A stretch of DNA of 64,000 nt, from positions 1,550,001 through 1,614,000 of the forward strand of contig NZ_JAJSOO010000001.1 in assembly GCF_029428875.1 (NCBI RefSeq), in the 5' to 3' direction. The position numbers and the translations under genes are program-made. This document shows, piece by piece, positions 1 to 8,683 of the stretch (position 1 is its first letter; every line of letters begins with the position of its first letter). Source of the stretch: Streptomyces sp. JH34 (GTDB lineage: Bacteria > Actinomycetota > Actinomycetes > Streptomycetales > Streptomycetaceae). Below the pieces are notes generated by a model that was not told the DNA's origin, searched no databases, and saw nothing but the letters and a program-made list of their open reading frames with translations.

Positions 1-90
1 GCCAATAATTCACAGGGTAGTCATCGCGCCCCCTCAAGTGGGCTGATTCGTTAGAGTGTTCAGCGGTTCACTGATCCCGGGGGGGGGCGC

Positions 91-1626
91 ATGACGTCGG
101 TGCACACATCGGCGCGGGAACAGGCCGCCCGCACGGTCGCGCGTCCGGAGTACTCACGGGCCAGGGGCGGTGTTCCGGAGCCGCCCGAGCAGCCGATCGC
201 CTGGTCGATGCTGTCGCGGGCCCTGTCCGTGCCGCTCATCCTGGGGCTGGTCTGCTTCCTGCCTGCGGTGATCGCCGCCCAGCCCGGCAGCGAGGTCCGG
301 GACACGGCGTACTGGCTCCAGCTGGTGCTGACCTGCTACGCCGGGGCCCGGCTCGCGACGATGATCCTCTCCACCCGGCGGCGGCTGCTCCAGGGCGTCT
401 TCTGGATGTTCGTGTACATCGCGATGGGCGTGGCCCCGTTCGCCCAGGTGGTGATCGGGCAGACGCCGACGCCGATGGTGGGGCCGCGCCAGGACCTGGT
501 CACGGCCATCGCGATGGTTCTGGTGGGGTGTGCCGCCTACGACCTGGGGGCGCTGCTCGCCTCGCGGCGCCCGCTGCGACGCCGTACGGTCTCGGTGCGG
601 AGCTGGGGGCCTGCTCTCGCGCATCCCGTGCGGCTGCGGCTGCTGGTGCTGGTGGCGTTCGCGGCGAGCGCGTTCTACGTGCTGAAGCTGGGCGGGCCCG
701 CGGTCTTCTTCTCCAGCCGGCAGGAGATCAACGAGACCGTCGCGGCGACCGGGGTCGCGGCGGAGGGGTCCAATGTCGGCTCGGCGTTCCTCAAGGGCTT
801 CGGCCAGGTCCCGGCGCTGCTGGCGCTGCTTCTCTACACCCGCCGCCTGGCGACCTCCTACCGGGCCAGGCGCACCCCGTCCACGGTGCTGGTGTGGGTG
901 GCTCTCGGGGCGCTGAACCTGGTGGTGAACAACCCGATATCCAACGCCCGTTACTGGTTCCTGACGGTGCTGATGGCGTTCGTGTTCACCGCGCTCCCGA
1001 GCAGTGCCGCGGTCTACCGCACGGTGCTGGCGACGGGGGTGGTGGGGGCGCTGGTGGTGTTCCCGTACGCGGACAAGTTCCGGTACGACGACGAGGCACA
1101 GCGGTCCGCGCAGTCCGCCTCGGTCTTCGAGCCGCTGGTGACCAAGGACTACGACCAGATGGTGATGTTCGCCAACACCATCTCGTGGGTCGACACCCGG
1201 GAGCACACCTACGGCCGCCAGCTCGCGGGCTCGGCCCTGTTCTTCGTGCCGCGCGCGGTGTGGAGCGGGAAGCCGGAGGACACCGGGGTACGGGTCGGGC
1301 AGTGGATGGGGCTGCGGATGACCAACCTCTCGGCCCCTCTGTGGACCGAGTTCTGGGTCGACTTCGGCGCCTCGGGCATGATCGGCGGCCTGGCCCTGAT
1401 CGGTTACGCCGCGGCGCGTACCGACCGCAGGTACGCGCTGGCCGTGACCAGGGCCGGCCCCGGCCCCGGCAGTGTGCTGGCGATCGCGGCGCCGCTGATC
1501 GCCGGCTACACCTTCATCCTGCTGCGCGGTCCCCTGCTCCAGGCGGCGGGGAAGCTGGCCATCGCCGCCCTGTGCCTGCTGCTGATCACCACGTTCAGGG
1601 AGCAGAGGGCAGCGCGTCGGCGCTGA
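91..1626 (+). CDS. Wzy-like polysaccharide polymerase (O-antigen polymerase-type membrane protein)
   Basis: A 511-residue polytopic membrane protein with about ten to twelve hydrophobic segments, beginning near residue 45 and ending with a basic tail. Its long loop around residues 330-400 precedes the last helices, as in Wzy/oligosaccharide repeat-unit polymerases, which join lipid-linked repeat units at the outer face of the membrane. No sequence motif proves the reaction; the call rests on topology and on the neighbours, a flippase, a co-polymerase and a glycosyltransferase. The ATG lies three bases after a run of nine G that can serve as ribosome binding site. The 3' end overlaps the convergent flippase gene by 32 bp. 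Confidence 0.75.
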   Translation: MTSVHTSAREQAARTVARPEYSRARGGVPEPPEQPIAWSMLSRALSVPLILGLVCFLPAVIAAQPGSEVRDTAYWLQLVLTCYAGARLATMILSTRRRLLQGVFWMFVYIAMGVAPFAQVVIGQTPTPMVGPRQDLVTAIAMVLVGCAAYDLGALLASRRPLRRRTVSVRSWGPALAHPVRLRLLVLVAFAASAFYVLKLGGPAVFFSSRQEINETVAATGVAAEGSNVGSAFLKGFGQVPALLALLLYTRRLATSYRARRTPSTVLVWVALGALNLVVNNPISNARYWFLTVLMAFVFTALPSSAAVYRTVLATGVVGALVVFPYADKFRYDDEAQRSAQSASVFEPLVTKDYDQMVMFANTISWVDTREHTYGRQLAGSALFFVPRAVWSGKPEDTGVRVGQWMGLRMTNLSAPLWTEFWVDFGASGMIGGLALIGYAAARTDRRYALAVTRAGPGPGSVLAIAAPLIAGYTFILLRGPLLQAAGKLAIAALCLLLITTFREQRAARRR

Positions 1627-2836
1627 CGGTCTCCCCCGCCGGAGCGCCTCGGCGCAGCCGGGCCACCCGGGTCCAGGTGGCGGCGGCCTTGCAGACCGAC
1701 CCCAGGCACAGCCCCCAGGCCGCACCGGGGACGCCGCCGATGAGGTAGCCGCCGGCCATCAGGGCCACGGCGGTGAGCGAGAAGACCACCTGGATGCTCA
1801 GCGTCGTGCGCGGGTCGAGCATGCGCAGGGCGAGCAGTCCGCAGGTGCCGGCGGCCATCGCCGCGTACTGGCTGCCGGTCGCCGGGAGCAGGGTGGCCGC
1901 CGTGGGCCAGGTGTCGCCGAGGAGTTCCCGGCCCGCCCGCTCGGGCAGCAGGGCCAGCACGGTGGCCCAGAGGGCGGCGGTGGCGGAGAGGACGGCCGCG
2001 AGCCCGGCGGTGGCCCGGACCCGGCGTCGTTCGTCGCCGATCCTGCCGAGCAGCGGCGGGCCGAAGGACGTGGCGGAGGTGAACAGCACATTGAGCGGAC
2101 CGAACAGGGTGGTCGCGCCACGCAGCGCGCCGACCAGGAGCGGGTTGCCGACGGCTCCGAGGCCGAGGACGGAGAGCTGGCCGGTCGCGTTGCCGACACC
2201 GAATTCGACGACGAAGCGCTGTCCGAGGTGACCTCGACGGAGCATCGGGCGCAGCAGAAGCGGGGCCCCGGCCGTCGAGCGGTGCAGCAGCGCGGCGGAC
2301 AGCAGGAGGGCGGGCGCGGCGGAGAGTCCCCAGACCAGGATCAGCCGGGCGGGCGTCGCTCCGTGGTCCTGGGCGGACAGCGCGCCGAGCACGCAGGCCA
2401 GCCTCAGCAGGTCCGCGATCAGGGCGAGATGAGGTCTCTGGAGGGTGGAGAAGGCGTAGCGCAGGGCGTCCTGCCCCAGTACGACCGGCAGGACGGCGCC
2501 CAGCATCACGAGGGCGCGTGCGGTGTCCCCCGGGACGAACAGGCACACGGCGGCGAGCAGGCCGCCCAGGGCGGCCGAGGCACCCACGGTGAACACCACG
2601 GCCGAGCGGCAGGCGCCCCGGATGTCCTCACCGGCGCCGCGCCGGAGGACCAGGGGCTGCCCGGTGTACGCGCCCGACACGCCCAGCAGCACGGTGAAGA
2701 CGAGGTAGACGGCGGAGAAGCGGGCGAAGTCGGCGACGGTGGAGAGCCGGGCGGCGGCCACGAGCACCAGGATGTTGGTGAGCGCCGCCACGCCCTGGTC
2801 CGCGACCGAGCAGAGGATCGCGGTGCGGGCTCTCAC
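1595..2836 (-). CDS. Wzx-like polysaccharide flippase
   Basis: A 413-residue, almost entirely hydrophobic protein with roughly twelve membrane spans and short basic loops, as in the Wzx/MATE-type polysaccharide transporters that flip undecaprenyl-linked repeat units across the membrane. The first helices (for example the stretch near residues 14-30) and the alternating Gly/Ala-rich helices fit the family, but there is no diagnostic catalytic motif. Translation starts at GTG, overlapping the stop of the co-polymerase gene by 4 bp, so the two are probably translationally coupled. A polysaccharide exporter of another type cannot be excluded. Confidence 0.72.
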   Translation of the reverse strand: MRARTAILCSVADQGVAALTNILVLVAAARLSTVADFARFSAVYLVFTVLLGVSGAYTGQPLVLRRGAGEDIRGACRSAVVFTVGASAALGGLLAAVCLFVPGDTARALVMLGAVLPVVLGQDALRYAFSTLQRPHLALIADLLRLACVLGALSAQDHGATPARLILVWGLSAAPALLLSAALLHRSTAGAPLLLRPMLRRGHLGQRFVVEFGVGNATGQLSVLGLGAVGNPLLVGALRGATTLFGPLNVLFTSATSFGPPLLGRIGDERRRVRATAGLAAVLSATAALWATVLALLPERAGRELLGDTWPTAATLLPATGSQYAAMAAGTCGLLALRMLDPRTTLSIQVVFSLTAVALMAGGYLIGGVPGAAWGLCLGSVCKAAATWTRVARLRRGAPAGETVSADALPSAP

Positions 2837-4521
2837 CGGCGCGCCCCCGGGAGGGTGACGGAGCGCAGCCCCATGGTCTCGTCGGGGTTCCCTGTGAGCT
2901 CCGGCGCGTCCGCCCCGAGGACCGGCGTGCCCGGTCCGCCGCCTCCGCGCCGCCGGCCGGACCCGGGCCGGGCCTCCCTCCGCCCCAGCCTGTCCCGGCT
3001 CGTGTGGAGCAGGGCGCCGAGCACCTGGCCTCCGGAGGCACCGATGATCTCGCGGATGCGTTCCAGGTCGCTTCGGTGGACCTCGCGCGGGTCGCAGACG
3101 ATCATGACGCCCTCGACCCGGTCGACGAGCGCGACCGCGTCGGCGTAGGACAGCACCGGTGGGGCGAGGACGATGACGACGGCACCGGGGCGGTCGGCCT
3201 CGGCGACGATCCGTGCGACGGACGCGGAGGTCAGGGCGCGTGGCACGTTGTCCGCGGTGGTCCCCGCCACCAGGGCGAACGCGCCGGAGCCGGGCACGTC
3301 CACGTTGGAGCGGCCACCCGCCGGCCAGGTGCGGTCGCCCTCATCGGCGGCCCAGCTCGGCGGCCGGACCTCGTGGGCGGCCGGCCCCAGGTCACGGGCC
3401 AGGGACGGGGTGCGCAGATCGGCCTCCACGAGCAGGACGTCGCGGCCCATCTCGGCGAAGGCGGCCGCCAGGTTGACCGCCGCGGCGGCCGCGGCGGCGT
3501 TGTCCCCGCGCGGGGCGGTGACCAGGAGCCGGCGCCTCTCCGCGAACGACGGGTCGTAGGCCAGCCGGAAGGCCACCGCGCGGTACTCCTCGGCGAGCCG
3601 CGAACCGCTGCGCCCGATCGCGAGAAGGGTGCCCGCCGCGGCGCGTTCCCTGGGCAGGGTGCCGAGCAGCGGCGCCCCGAGGGAACGGACGAGCTCCCGG
3701 GGGGAGCGGACGGCCGGGTCGAAGACGAGACGTACCCAGGACAGCAGCAGTCCGAGGGCGAGACCGACGACCGCGCCCAGCCCGAGGAGCAGCGGCAGCC
3801 CTGCACCGGCGGGCTCGGTGGGCGCGACCGGCTTCTTGTTGAGGTAGCCGGGGGTGGTGTCGAGTGCCTTGAGCTCGGAGATCTTCCGGCTCAGTTCGGA
3901 GATGGAGACGATGATGTTGGCGCGTGCGCTGCTGACGTCGCCCGCGGCGTCGACCCCGGTGCCTTCCTCCAGCAGGTCGCGCTTCTCCTCAAGCGGGTCG
4001 AGCTGGGCGCGGTAGCCGTCGGCCATGTTGTCGATGCTCTCCTGGGTCCGCGCCTTGCGGTGCGTCAGGTAGGCCTCGGCCAGGGCCTCGGCGCGGGCTC
4101 GCGCCTGCTCGGGGGTGGCACCGGTGTAGGAGAAGCGCAGGGTGAGGGTGTTGGGCGGGTTGGTGACCTGGAGGCCTGCGAGCAGCTTCCGGGCGGTGAC
4201 GTCGTCGCCCTTCTTCAGCAGGGTTCCGGCGGCCAGGTCTCCCACGGTGTCGCTGACCGCGGTCTGCCGTTCGGAGCCGATGTTGATGCCCTTGTCGGCG
4301 GACGCTCCGGTGGCGAAGGGGTCCGAGGTCGCGGAGCGCACCTGCACCTCGCCGCTGGCCGTGTAGGTGTCGTCGCCGCTGAGCGCGAGGAACCCGCCGC
4401 CGAGCAGGCCCACGACGACGCCCCCGGCGAGCAGGGCGCGGTAGCGCAGGAGCTGGCGGAACTGGTCGCGCAGCAGCGCCGGTTCGTCCTGGTCGTCCAG
4501 GGGACGGATCTGGTGACTCAT
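2833..4521 (-). CDS. Wzz/BY-kinase-like polysaccharide co-polymerase with degenerate ATPase domain
   Basis: A 562-residue chain-length regulator. Residues 15-265 form the Wzz part: membrane helix at about 30-47, a coiled-coil region around 155-220 and a second helix at about 241-262. Residues 290-500 are related to the cytoplasmic BY-kinase/CpsD domain. The Walker A position reads TAPRGDNAAA (335-344), where active kinases have GEGKST, and the Walker B position reads VIVLAPP instead of an aspartate followed by TPP. Only the Walker A' motif (VEADLR, 365-370) looks normal. There is no C-terminal tyrosine cluster. It probably scaffolds chain-length control without kinase activity. It overlaps the glycosyltransferase stop by 4 bp. 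Confidence 0.8.
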   Translation of the reverse strand: MSHQIRPLDDQDEPALLRDQFRQLLRYRALLAGGVVVGLLGGGFLALSGDDTYTASGEVQVRSATSDPFATGASADKGINIGSERQTAVSDTVGDLAAGTLLKKGDDVTARKLLAGLQVTNPPNTLTLRFSYTGATPEQARARAEALAEAYLTHRKARTQESIDNMADGYRAQLDPLEEKRDLLEEGTGVDAAGDVSSARANIIVSISELSRKISELKALDTTPGYLNKKPVAPTEPAGAGLPLLLGLGAVVGLALGLLLSWVRLVFDPAVRSPRELVRSLGAPLLGTLPRERAAAGTLLAIGRSGSRLAEEYRAVAFRLAYDPSFAERRRLLVTAPRGDNAAAAAAAVNLAAAFAEMGRDVLLVEADLRTPSLARDLGPAAHEVRPPSWAADEGDRTWPAGGRSNVDVPGSGAFALVAGTTADNVPRALTSASVARIVAEADRPGAVVIVLAPPVLSYADAVALVDRVEGVMIVCDPREVHRSDLERIREIIGASGGQVLGALLHTSRDRLGRREARPGSGRRRGGGGPGTPVLGADAPELTGNPDETMGLRSVTLPGARR

Positions 4522-5810
4522 CGGCTTGCTCCCCCTTGTGATTCCCCGGTACGCGTGGCGCCGGCCGGTGCTTCCCGGAGCGCCTCGGCGAGCAGGGCGT
4601 CGAAGCGGGCGAGACCCGCCTCCCTGCTCAGGTGCTGTGCGACGTACCGCGGGCCGTGTGCTCCCAGCGCCTCGGCCGCCACCGGATCGGCTCCCAGCCG
4701 GCGTACGGCGGTGAGGAGCGCGGCCGGGTCCTCGGGAGCCACGAGGACCCCTGCGCCCGAACGGCGCACCTCATCGGCCGTACCGCCCTCGTCGGCCACG
4801 GAGGCGACGACGGGGCGTCCTGAGACGAAGTACGAGGTCAGCTTGGACGGCACGCTCATGTCGAGCACGGAAGCCCGCTGGGTCACCGCGAGGACGTCGG
4901 CGGCGGCAAGCACGTCGGTGAAGTCGTCCGCGCCCGCGGGCGGGAGGAAGTCAAGGTTGGGCAGGCCTGCGGCCCGCTCCCGCAAACCGTCACGCTGGTT
5001 GCCGTCGCCCATCAGGACGACCCGGACGTCCGGGGCCAGCCGCGCCATGTCGACCAGGACGTCCAGCCCCTGCTTGAGGCCCATGTTCCCGGAGTGGAGC
5101 AGTACCGGGGTGCCCTCGGCCCATCCGAGCCTGGCGCGGGTTGCGGCACGATCGGCCGAAGGACTGTGCACATGCGTCCAGTTGGGGACGACACGGATGC
5201 GGCCCGGGTCCACGCCGAGGGCGGTGACGCCCTCCACGAAGCTCTCGTGGATGACCCCGACGAGGGCGGCGCCGCGCAGTGCGTGACGCTCGGCCCTCGC
5301 GGCGACCACCGCCGCCCTGCCTCCCCCGCGGATGCCGCTCTGCGCGGCGGCGGCTCCCATCAGGTCCTGGACGACGGGTATGTGGGGGACGCCGTGGCGG
5401 CGCGCGAGCCGGGCCCCGATCACGCCGCCCGCGAGGCTCGGCATCTGCGAGATCACCGCGTCGGGGCGTCCGGGCGGTGGGGCGAGGATGCCGTGGATCA
5501 GCACGGAGGCCTCGAAGGCGGCTCTGCGCAGCGCGGTCTGCCGGGGCGGCACATAGTGACGCCGCCGGTGCACGCGGACCCCCTCGCGGCTCTCCTCCGT
5601 GCGCCACACTCCCCGGTAACGCTCGTCCACGCGCCAGGCGGGGTAGTGCGGCATACCGGTCAGGACCTGGGTCCTCGCCCCGGACGCCACCCAGTGCTCG
5701 GCGAGCTGGGTGGCGTACGGCCCTATGCCCGTCAGCTCGGGGGCGTAGTTGGTGGAGACCACGAGAAGGTGGCGGTTCTCGAACGGACTCTGATGCTCAG
5801 CAGCGGACAA
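4518..5810 (-). CDS. GT4-family glycosyltransferase (WcaI-like)
   Basis: A GT-B-fold glycosyltransferase. The N-terminal half starts with the LLVVSTNYAPELTGIG motif typical of WcaI-like colanic-acid enzymes. The C-terminal half carries the nucleotide-sugar site (LLHSGNMGLKQGLDVL, then SVPSKLTSYFVSGRPVVAS). It should transfer a sugar to the growing lipid-linked repeat unit at the cytoplasmic membrane face. The TTG at 5810 is chosen because GGGGGGAAGG lies ten bases upstream. A longer form from GTG at 5885 lacks a ribosome binding site and would leave only 43 bp to the divergent cytidylyltransferase gene. Donor and acceptor cannot be read from the sequence. Confidence 0.82.
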   Translation of the reverse strand: MSAAEHQSPFENRHLLVVSTNYAPELTGIGPYATQLAEHWVASGARTQVLTGMPHYPAWRVDERYRGVWRTEESREGVRVHRRRHYVPPRQTALRRAAFEASVLIHGILAPPPGRPDAVISQMPSLAGGVIGARLARRHGVPHIPVVQDLMGAAAAQSGIRGGGRAAVVAARAERHALRGAALVGVIHESFVEGVTALGVDPGRIRVVPNWTHVHSPSADRAATRARLGWAEGTPVLLHSGNMGLKQGLDVLVDMARLAPDVRVVLMGDGNQRDGLRERAAGLPNLDFLPPAGADDFTDVLAAADVLAVTQRASVLDMSVPSKLTSYFVSGRPVVASVADEGGTADEVRRSGAGVLVAPEDPAALLTAVRRLGADPVAAEALGAHGPRYVAQHLSREAGLARFDALLAEALREAPAGATRTGESQGGASR

Positions 5811-5928
5811 CGGATGATCGCCTTCCCCCCGGAACAGCCTCTCGTCCGAGCTTATCCGTTCACGGGTTGCACAAGTGTTCTTCACAGTAAGGTCGTTGAA
5901 CCAGTTCCACCGTGGGGGGAGAGAACGG

Positions 5929-6378
5929 ATGGTGCAGCACAGAGTCGGCTACGCGCCGGGGGTGTACGACCTGTTCCACGTCGGCCACCTCAACATCCTG
6001 CGGCACGCCCGCAGTCAGTGCGACTACCTGGTGGCCGGAGTGGTCTCCGACGAGATGGCCGCGCTGGCCAAGGGCCACACCCCGGTGATCCCACTGACCG
6101 AGCGGCTGGAGATCGTGCGCAGTGTGCGCCACGTGGACGCGGCGTTCGTGGAGACCGTTCCGGACAAGGTCGAGACCTGGCAGCAGGTCCGCTTCGACGT
6201 CATCTTCAAGGGCGACGACTGGCGGGGCACCGAGAAGGGTGAGCGCCTCGAGCGGGACTTCGCCGCCGTCGGGGTGGAGGTCGTCTACTTCCCCTACACG
6301 GTGCACACGTCCAGCACCCAGCTGAGGCGGGCGCTGGACGTGCTCGTCAGCCGGCCCGGAGCGCTTTCAGCTCCCTGA
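5929..6378 (+). CDS. glycerol-3-phosphate-type cytidylyltransferase (TagD-like)
   Basis: A 149-residue nucleotidyltransferase with the HxGH signature at the N-terminus (GVYDLFHVGHLNILR) and the C-terminal HTSSTQLR motif that replaces the TEGISTT signature of TagD-type enzymes. Family members activate glycerol phosphate or a related polyol phosphate with CTP. The ATG follows GGGGGGAGAG by six bases. An upstream in-frame start at 5875 would add a poor N-terminus and overlap the promoter region. It converges on and overlaps a CDP-alcohol phosphatidyltransferase gene, so this enzyme may make the CDP-activated alcohol that the neighbour uses. The exact substrate is not determined. Confidence 0.82.
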   Translation: MVQHRVGYAPGVYDLFHVGHLNILRHARSQCDYLVAGVVSDEMAALAKGHTPVIPLTERLEIVRSVRHVDAAFVETVPDKVETWQQVRFDVIFKGDDWRGTEKGERLERDFAAVGVEVVYFPYTVHTSSTQLRRALDVLVSRPGALSAP

Positions 6379-7078
6379 ACCACTTGACCAGGAACGCCAC
6401 CAGGAACACGGCGTGCACGACCGCGAGTGCGGCGTACCCGGCCCGGAAGGCGCCGGGTGCGCCGAGCAGCAGGAAGACCAGGCAGAAGACCCCGTAGTCC
6501 GCGGGCAGCAGCGCCACGGCCCTGACCCGGGACACCGGAGCCGCGGGCCCCGTGGCCGCGGGTCCGGCGGGAGCCGCCGCCCTGCCGAGCTGTTCCCGGA
6601 GCAGTCCCGCGCAGAAGGTGAGCACGGCGACGAAGAGGAAGCCGAGCGGCAGCAGGAGCCATCCCTCGCCGGGCAGGACGCCGAAGCGGTGGAACGAGAT
6701 CAGTACGGCGCTGTGGACGAGGATCATCTTCGCGCAGTCCACGACGTGGTCCAGCCATTCGCCGTCAGGCCCGCCGCGGCCGGTCAGCCGCGCGAGCTGC
6801 CCGTCGGCCGAGTCGAAGGCGAAGCCGACGGCCAGACCGGCGTACACAGCCGCTCCCAGCCACCAGGACGGCTCGAGGAGCGCGACCGCGGTGATCGACG
6901 AGAACGTGAACAGCGCGCTGATCATGGTGACCTGATTGGGCGTCAGTCCCACGCGGTATGCACCCGCCGCGAGCAGGCGCCCGGCCGGCCTGTTCACGTA
7001 CCGCGAGTAGAGCGAGACGCCCTTGGACGACTTCTGTGCGCCGCGCAACTCGCGCAGCACCGTACCCGTGCCTGACAT
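6347..7078 (-). CDS. CDP-alcohol phosphatidyltransferase family membrane protein
   Basis: A 243-residue membrane protein with the full CDP-alcohol phosphotransferase motif: DSADGQLAR, then a Gly eight residues later, then D-x3-D (EWLDHVVD). These residues bind metal and CDP. About six hydrophobic segments follow. The family transfers a phospho-alcohol from CDP-alcohol or CDP-diacylglycerol to a hydroxyl acceptor. Here the acceptor may be a polysaccharide lipid or inositol/glycerol phosphate. The gene starts at ATG, and its 3' end overlaps the convergent cytidylyltransferase by 32 bp. That pairing suggests production and use of a CDP-linked polyol, which is an inference from position only. Confidence 0.86.
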   Translation of the reverse strand: MSGTGTVLRELRGAQKSSKGVSLYSRYVNRPAGRLLAAGAYRVGLTPNQVTMISALFTFSSITAVALLEPSWWLGAAVYAGLAVGFAFDSADGQLARLTGRGGPDGEWLDHVVDCAKMILVHSAVLISFHRFGVLPGEGWLLLPLGFLFVAVLTFCAGLLREQLGRAAAPAGPAATGPAAPVSRVRAVALLPADYGVFCLVFLLLGAPGAFRAGYAALAVVHAVFLVAFLVKWFRELKALRAG

Positions 7079-7341
7079 ACGCCCCCCAGCGCCCGGTGGT
7101 TCCCCGCCGCATCATCGCAGAAACAGTGTGTCCGGCGTGGAGATACCCGGACTCCTCACGTTCGGCGGACTGCACGACTTCCGCGACCCGGTCGGCACGC
7201 CCGAGGAGCTCGTCAGGTGTTCCTCACCGACCTGACAGCTCTGCACGGTTCGGTCCGCGGGTACGTCACCGGCCGGCCCGGCGTCACCGACGCCACGGTC
7301 CGCGCCCCGCGCGGGCGGCTGCTCGACGGCCGCCCACGCCC

Positions 7342-7737
7342 TCAGCTCCGCCCCGTGCCGGGGTCCGGCCGCTCACCCGCCTCCTGACCGGGCTCGGTGA
7401 GCTGCGCGTCGAGGTCGTCGAACAGCAGCTCACCGCGCTCGATCTGCCCCGTCCGGTACGCCGACCGCGCCACGAGGTGGGAGGCCACCGGACCCGTCAT
7501 CAGCTGGAAGAAGCCGATGAGCGCGAGCGTCGCGAAGTCCATGCCGCTGCGCAGCCTCAGCGCGACGCCGGCCAGTACCAGGAGCAGTCCGAGGGTCTGC
7601 GGTTTGGTCGCCGCGTGACTGCGCGACAGGACGTCCGGCAGCTTCAGCATGCCGACCACGCCGAGGAGGCAGATGGCCGCGCCGAGGAACACCAGCACCG
7701 CCCCCGCCGTGTCCGTGATCTGGAGCCAGACGCTCAT
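7342..7737 (-). CDS. mrpG: Mrp Na+/H+ antiporter subunit G
   Basis: A 131-residue protein with three membrane helices and the MrpG/MnhG sequence around GVVGMLKLPDVLSRSHAATKPQTLG. It is the last subunit of the seven-gene antiporter complex, which exchanges cytoplasmic Na+ for external protons. The ATG overlaps the mrpF stop by 4 bp. A polar C-terminal tail of about 45 residues follows the last helix. No convincing hairpin terminator was seen in the 263 bp downstream. Confidence 0.92.
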   Translation of the reverse strand: MSVWLQITDTAGAVLVFLGAAICLLGVVGMLKLPDVLSRSHAATKPQTLGLLLVLAGVALRLRSGMDFATLALIGFFQLMTGPVASHLVARSAYRTGQIERGELLFDDLDAQLTEPGQEAGERPDPGTGRS

Positions 7738-8054
7738 TTCCGCCCCTCCTTACCGGGCCTGCGCCGCGACAGCGGCTTGTCGCGTACGGCGATGAACCGG
7801 GCGATGCCCACCGAGCCGGTGAAGCCGAGGAACGCGAGCACCAGCATGATCGGGAAGTAGAACGAGTCGCGGGCGAACGCCGACTTGGCGCCCAGGCCGG
7901 CGATGACCACGGCGGCGAACACGTCGAGTGCGATGGCCCGGTCCAGCATCGAGGGGCCGCGGCTGATCCGGAAGAGCAGCAGCGCCCCCGCGACGACGAC
8001 GAACACGACGGCCGCGGTGATGAGCACCCGGTCGACGGTCTCGGGCCCACTCAT
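7734..8054 (-). CDS. mrpF: Mrp Na+/H+ antiporter subunit F
   Basis: A 106-residue protein with three hydrophobic helices and the conserved MrpF motif RGPSMLDRAIALDV in the first cytoplasmic loop. The ATG at 8054 overlaps the mrpE stop by 4 bp, and family length matches this start. It belongs to the membrane-embedded EFG part of the Mrp antiporter. The same frame stays open far upstream through mrpE, which is only shadow reading. Confidence 0.92.
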   Translation of the reverse strand: MSGPETVDRVLITAAVVFVVVAGALLLFRISRGPSMLDRAIALDVFAAVVIAGLGAKSAFARDSFYFPIMLVLAFLGFTGSVGIARFIAVRDKPLSRRRPGKEGRK

Positions 8055-8683
8055 GTCCTCTCCTCTCCGGTGTCGGAACCGGGAACCGGTGGCGGTGGTC
8101 CGGAGACCCGCGCGATCTCGTCGGGGGTGCCGAACGCCCTGACGGTCAGCTCCTCCAGCTTCCAGACGGAGCGCCGGGCAGCCTCCAGCTCCGCCGGTCT
8201 GTCGGCGTCCAGGACGTGCAGGAAGAGCGTGGCCGTGGCCCTGCGCACCTCGATCACGGAGCCGCCCGGCACGTTCGACACGGTGACGGCGGTCGCGGCG
8301 AGCATCAGGTCGCTCCGGCACCGCAGGGGGACGCCGATGACGGCGGGCCGGTGGGGCCGGTCGGCGAAGATCTGCCGGGTGACCTTCACCCCCGAGGTGT
8401 ACATGTCGTAGAGCAGGTAGGCGGCGAGCCGGAGGATGCCCCAGGGGTGCAGTCGCAGCCCCAGGTCGACCTGCGGCAGCGGGAACGCGAGGCAGACGGC
8501 CACCGCGACGACCACACCGGTGACGACGTTGGCCCAGGTGAGGGTGGACCACAGCAGGACCCAGATGAAGGTGAGCCAGGCGATCAGCGGGAGGTCGAGC
8601 ACCCGGCGCCGACGGCCCGCGAACCCGATACTGAAGGGCGGCAGCTCGGGGTTGCGGTACGAGAAGGTGATCAGGCGCCTCAC
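8051..8683 (-). CDS. mrpE: Mrp Na+/H+ antiporter subunit E
   Basis: A 210-residue subunit. The N-terminal half contains two closely spaced membrane helices, and the C-terminal half is a soluble domain with the MrpE pattern (TVSNVPGGSVIEV, then TLFLHVLDAD). It starts at GTG overlapping the mrpD stop by 4 bp. The subunit helps assembly and transport in the Mrp complex. The C-terminal 45 residues extend beyond shorter homologues and are rich in charged residues and Pro. Confidence 0.92.
   Translation of the reverse strand: MRRLITFSYRNPELPPFSIGFAGRRRRVLDLPLIAWLTFIWVLLWSTLTWANVVTGVVVAVAVCLAFPLPQVDLGLRLHPWGILRLAAYLLYDMYTSGVKVTRQIFADRPHRPAVIGVPLRCRSDLMLAATAVTVSNVPGGSVIEVRRATATLFLHVLDADRPAELEAARRSVWKLEELTVRAFGTPDEIARVSGPPPPVPGSDTGEERT

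Noticed and set aside
3004..5286. 760-codon plus-strand open frame over the co-polymerase and glycosyltransferase genes
   Set aside because: Antisense shadow covering two real genes, no family features.
7079..7341. Short plus-strand frames that could be remnants of a gene
   Set aside because: Two pieces in different frames read fairly well but match nothing recognisable; no ribosome binding site.
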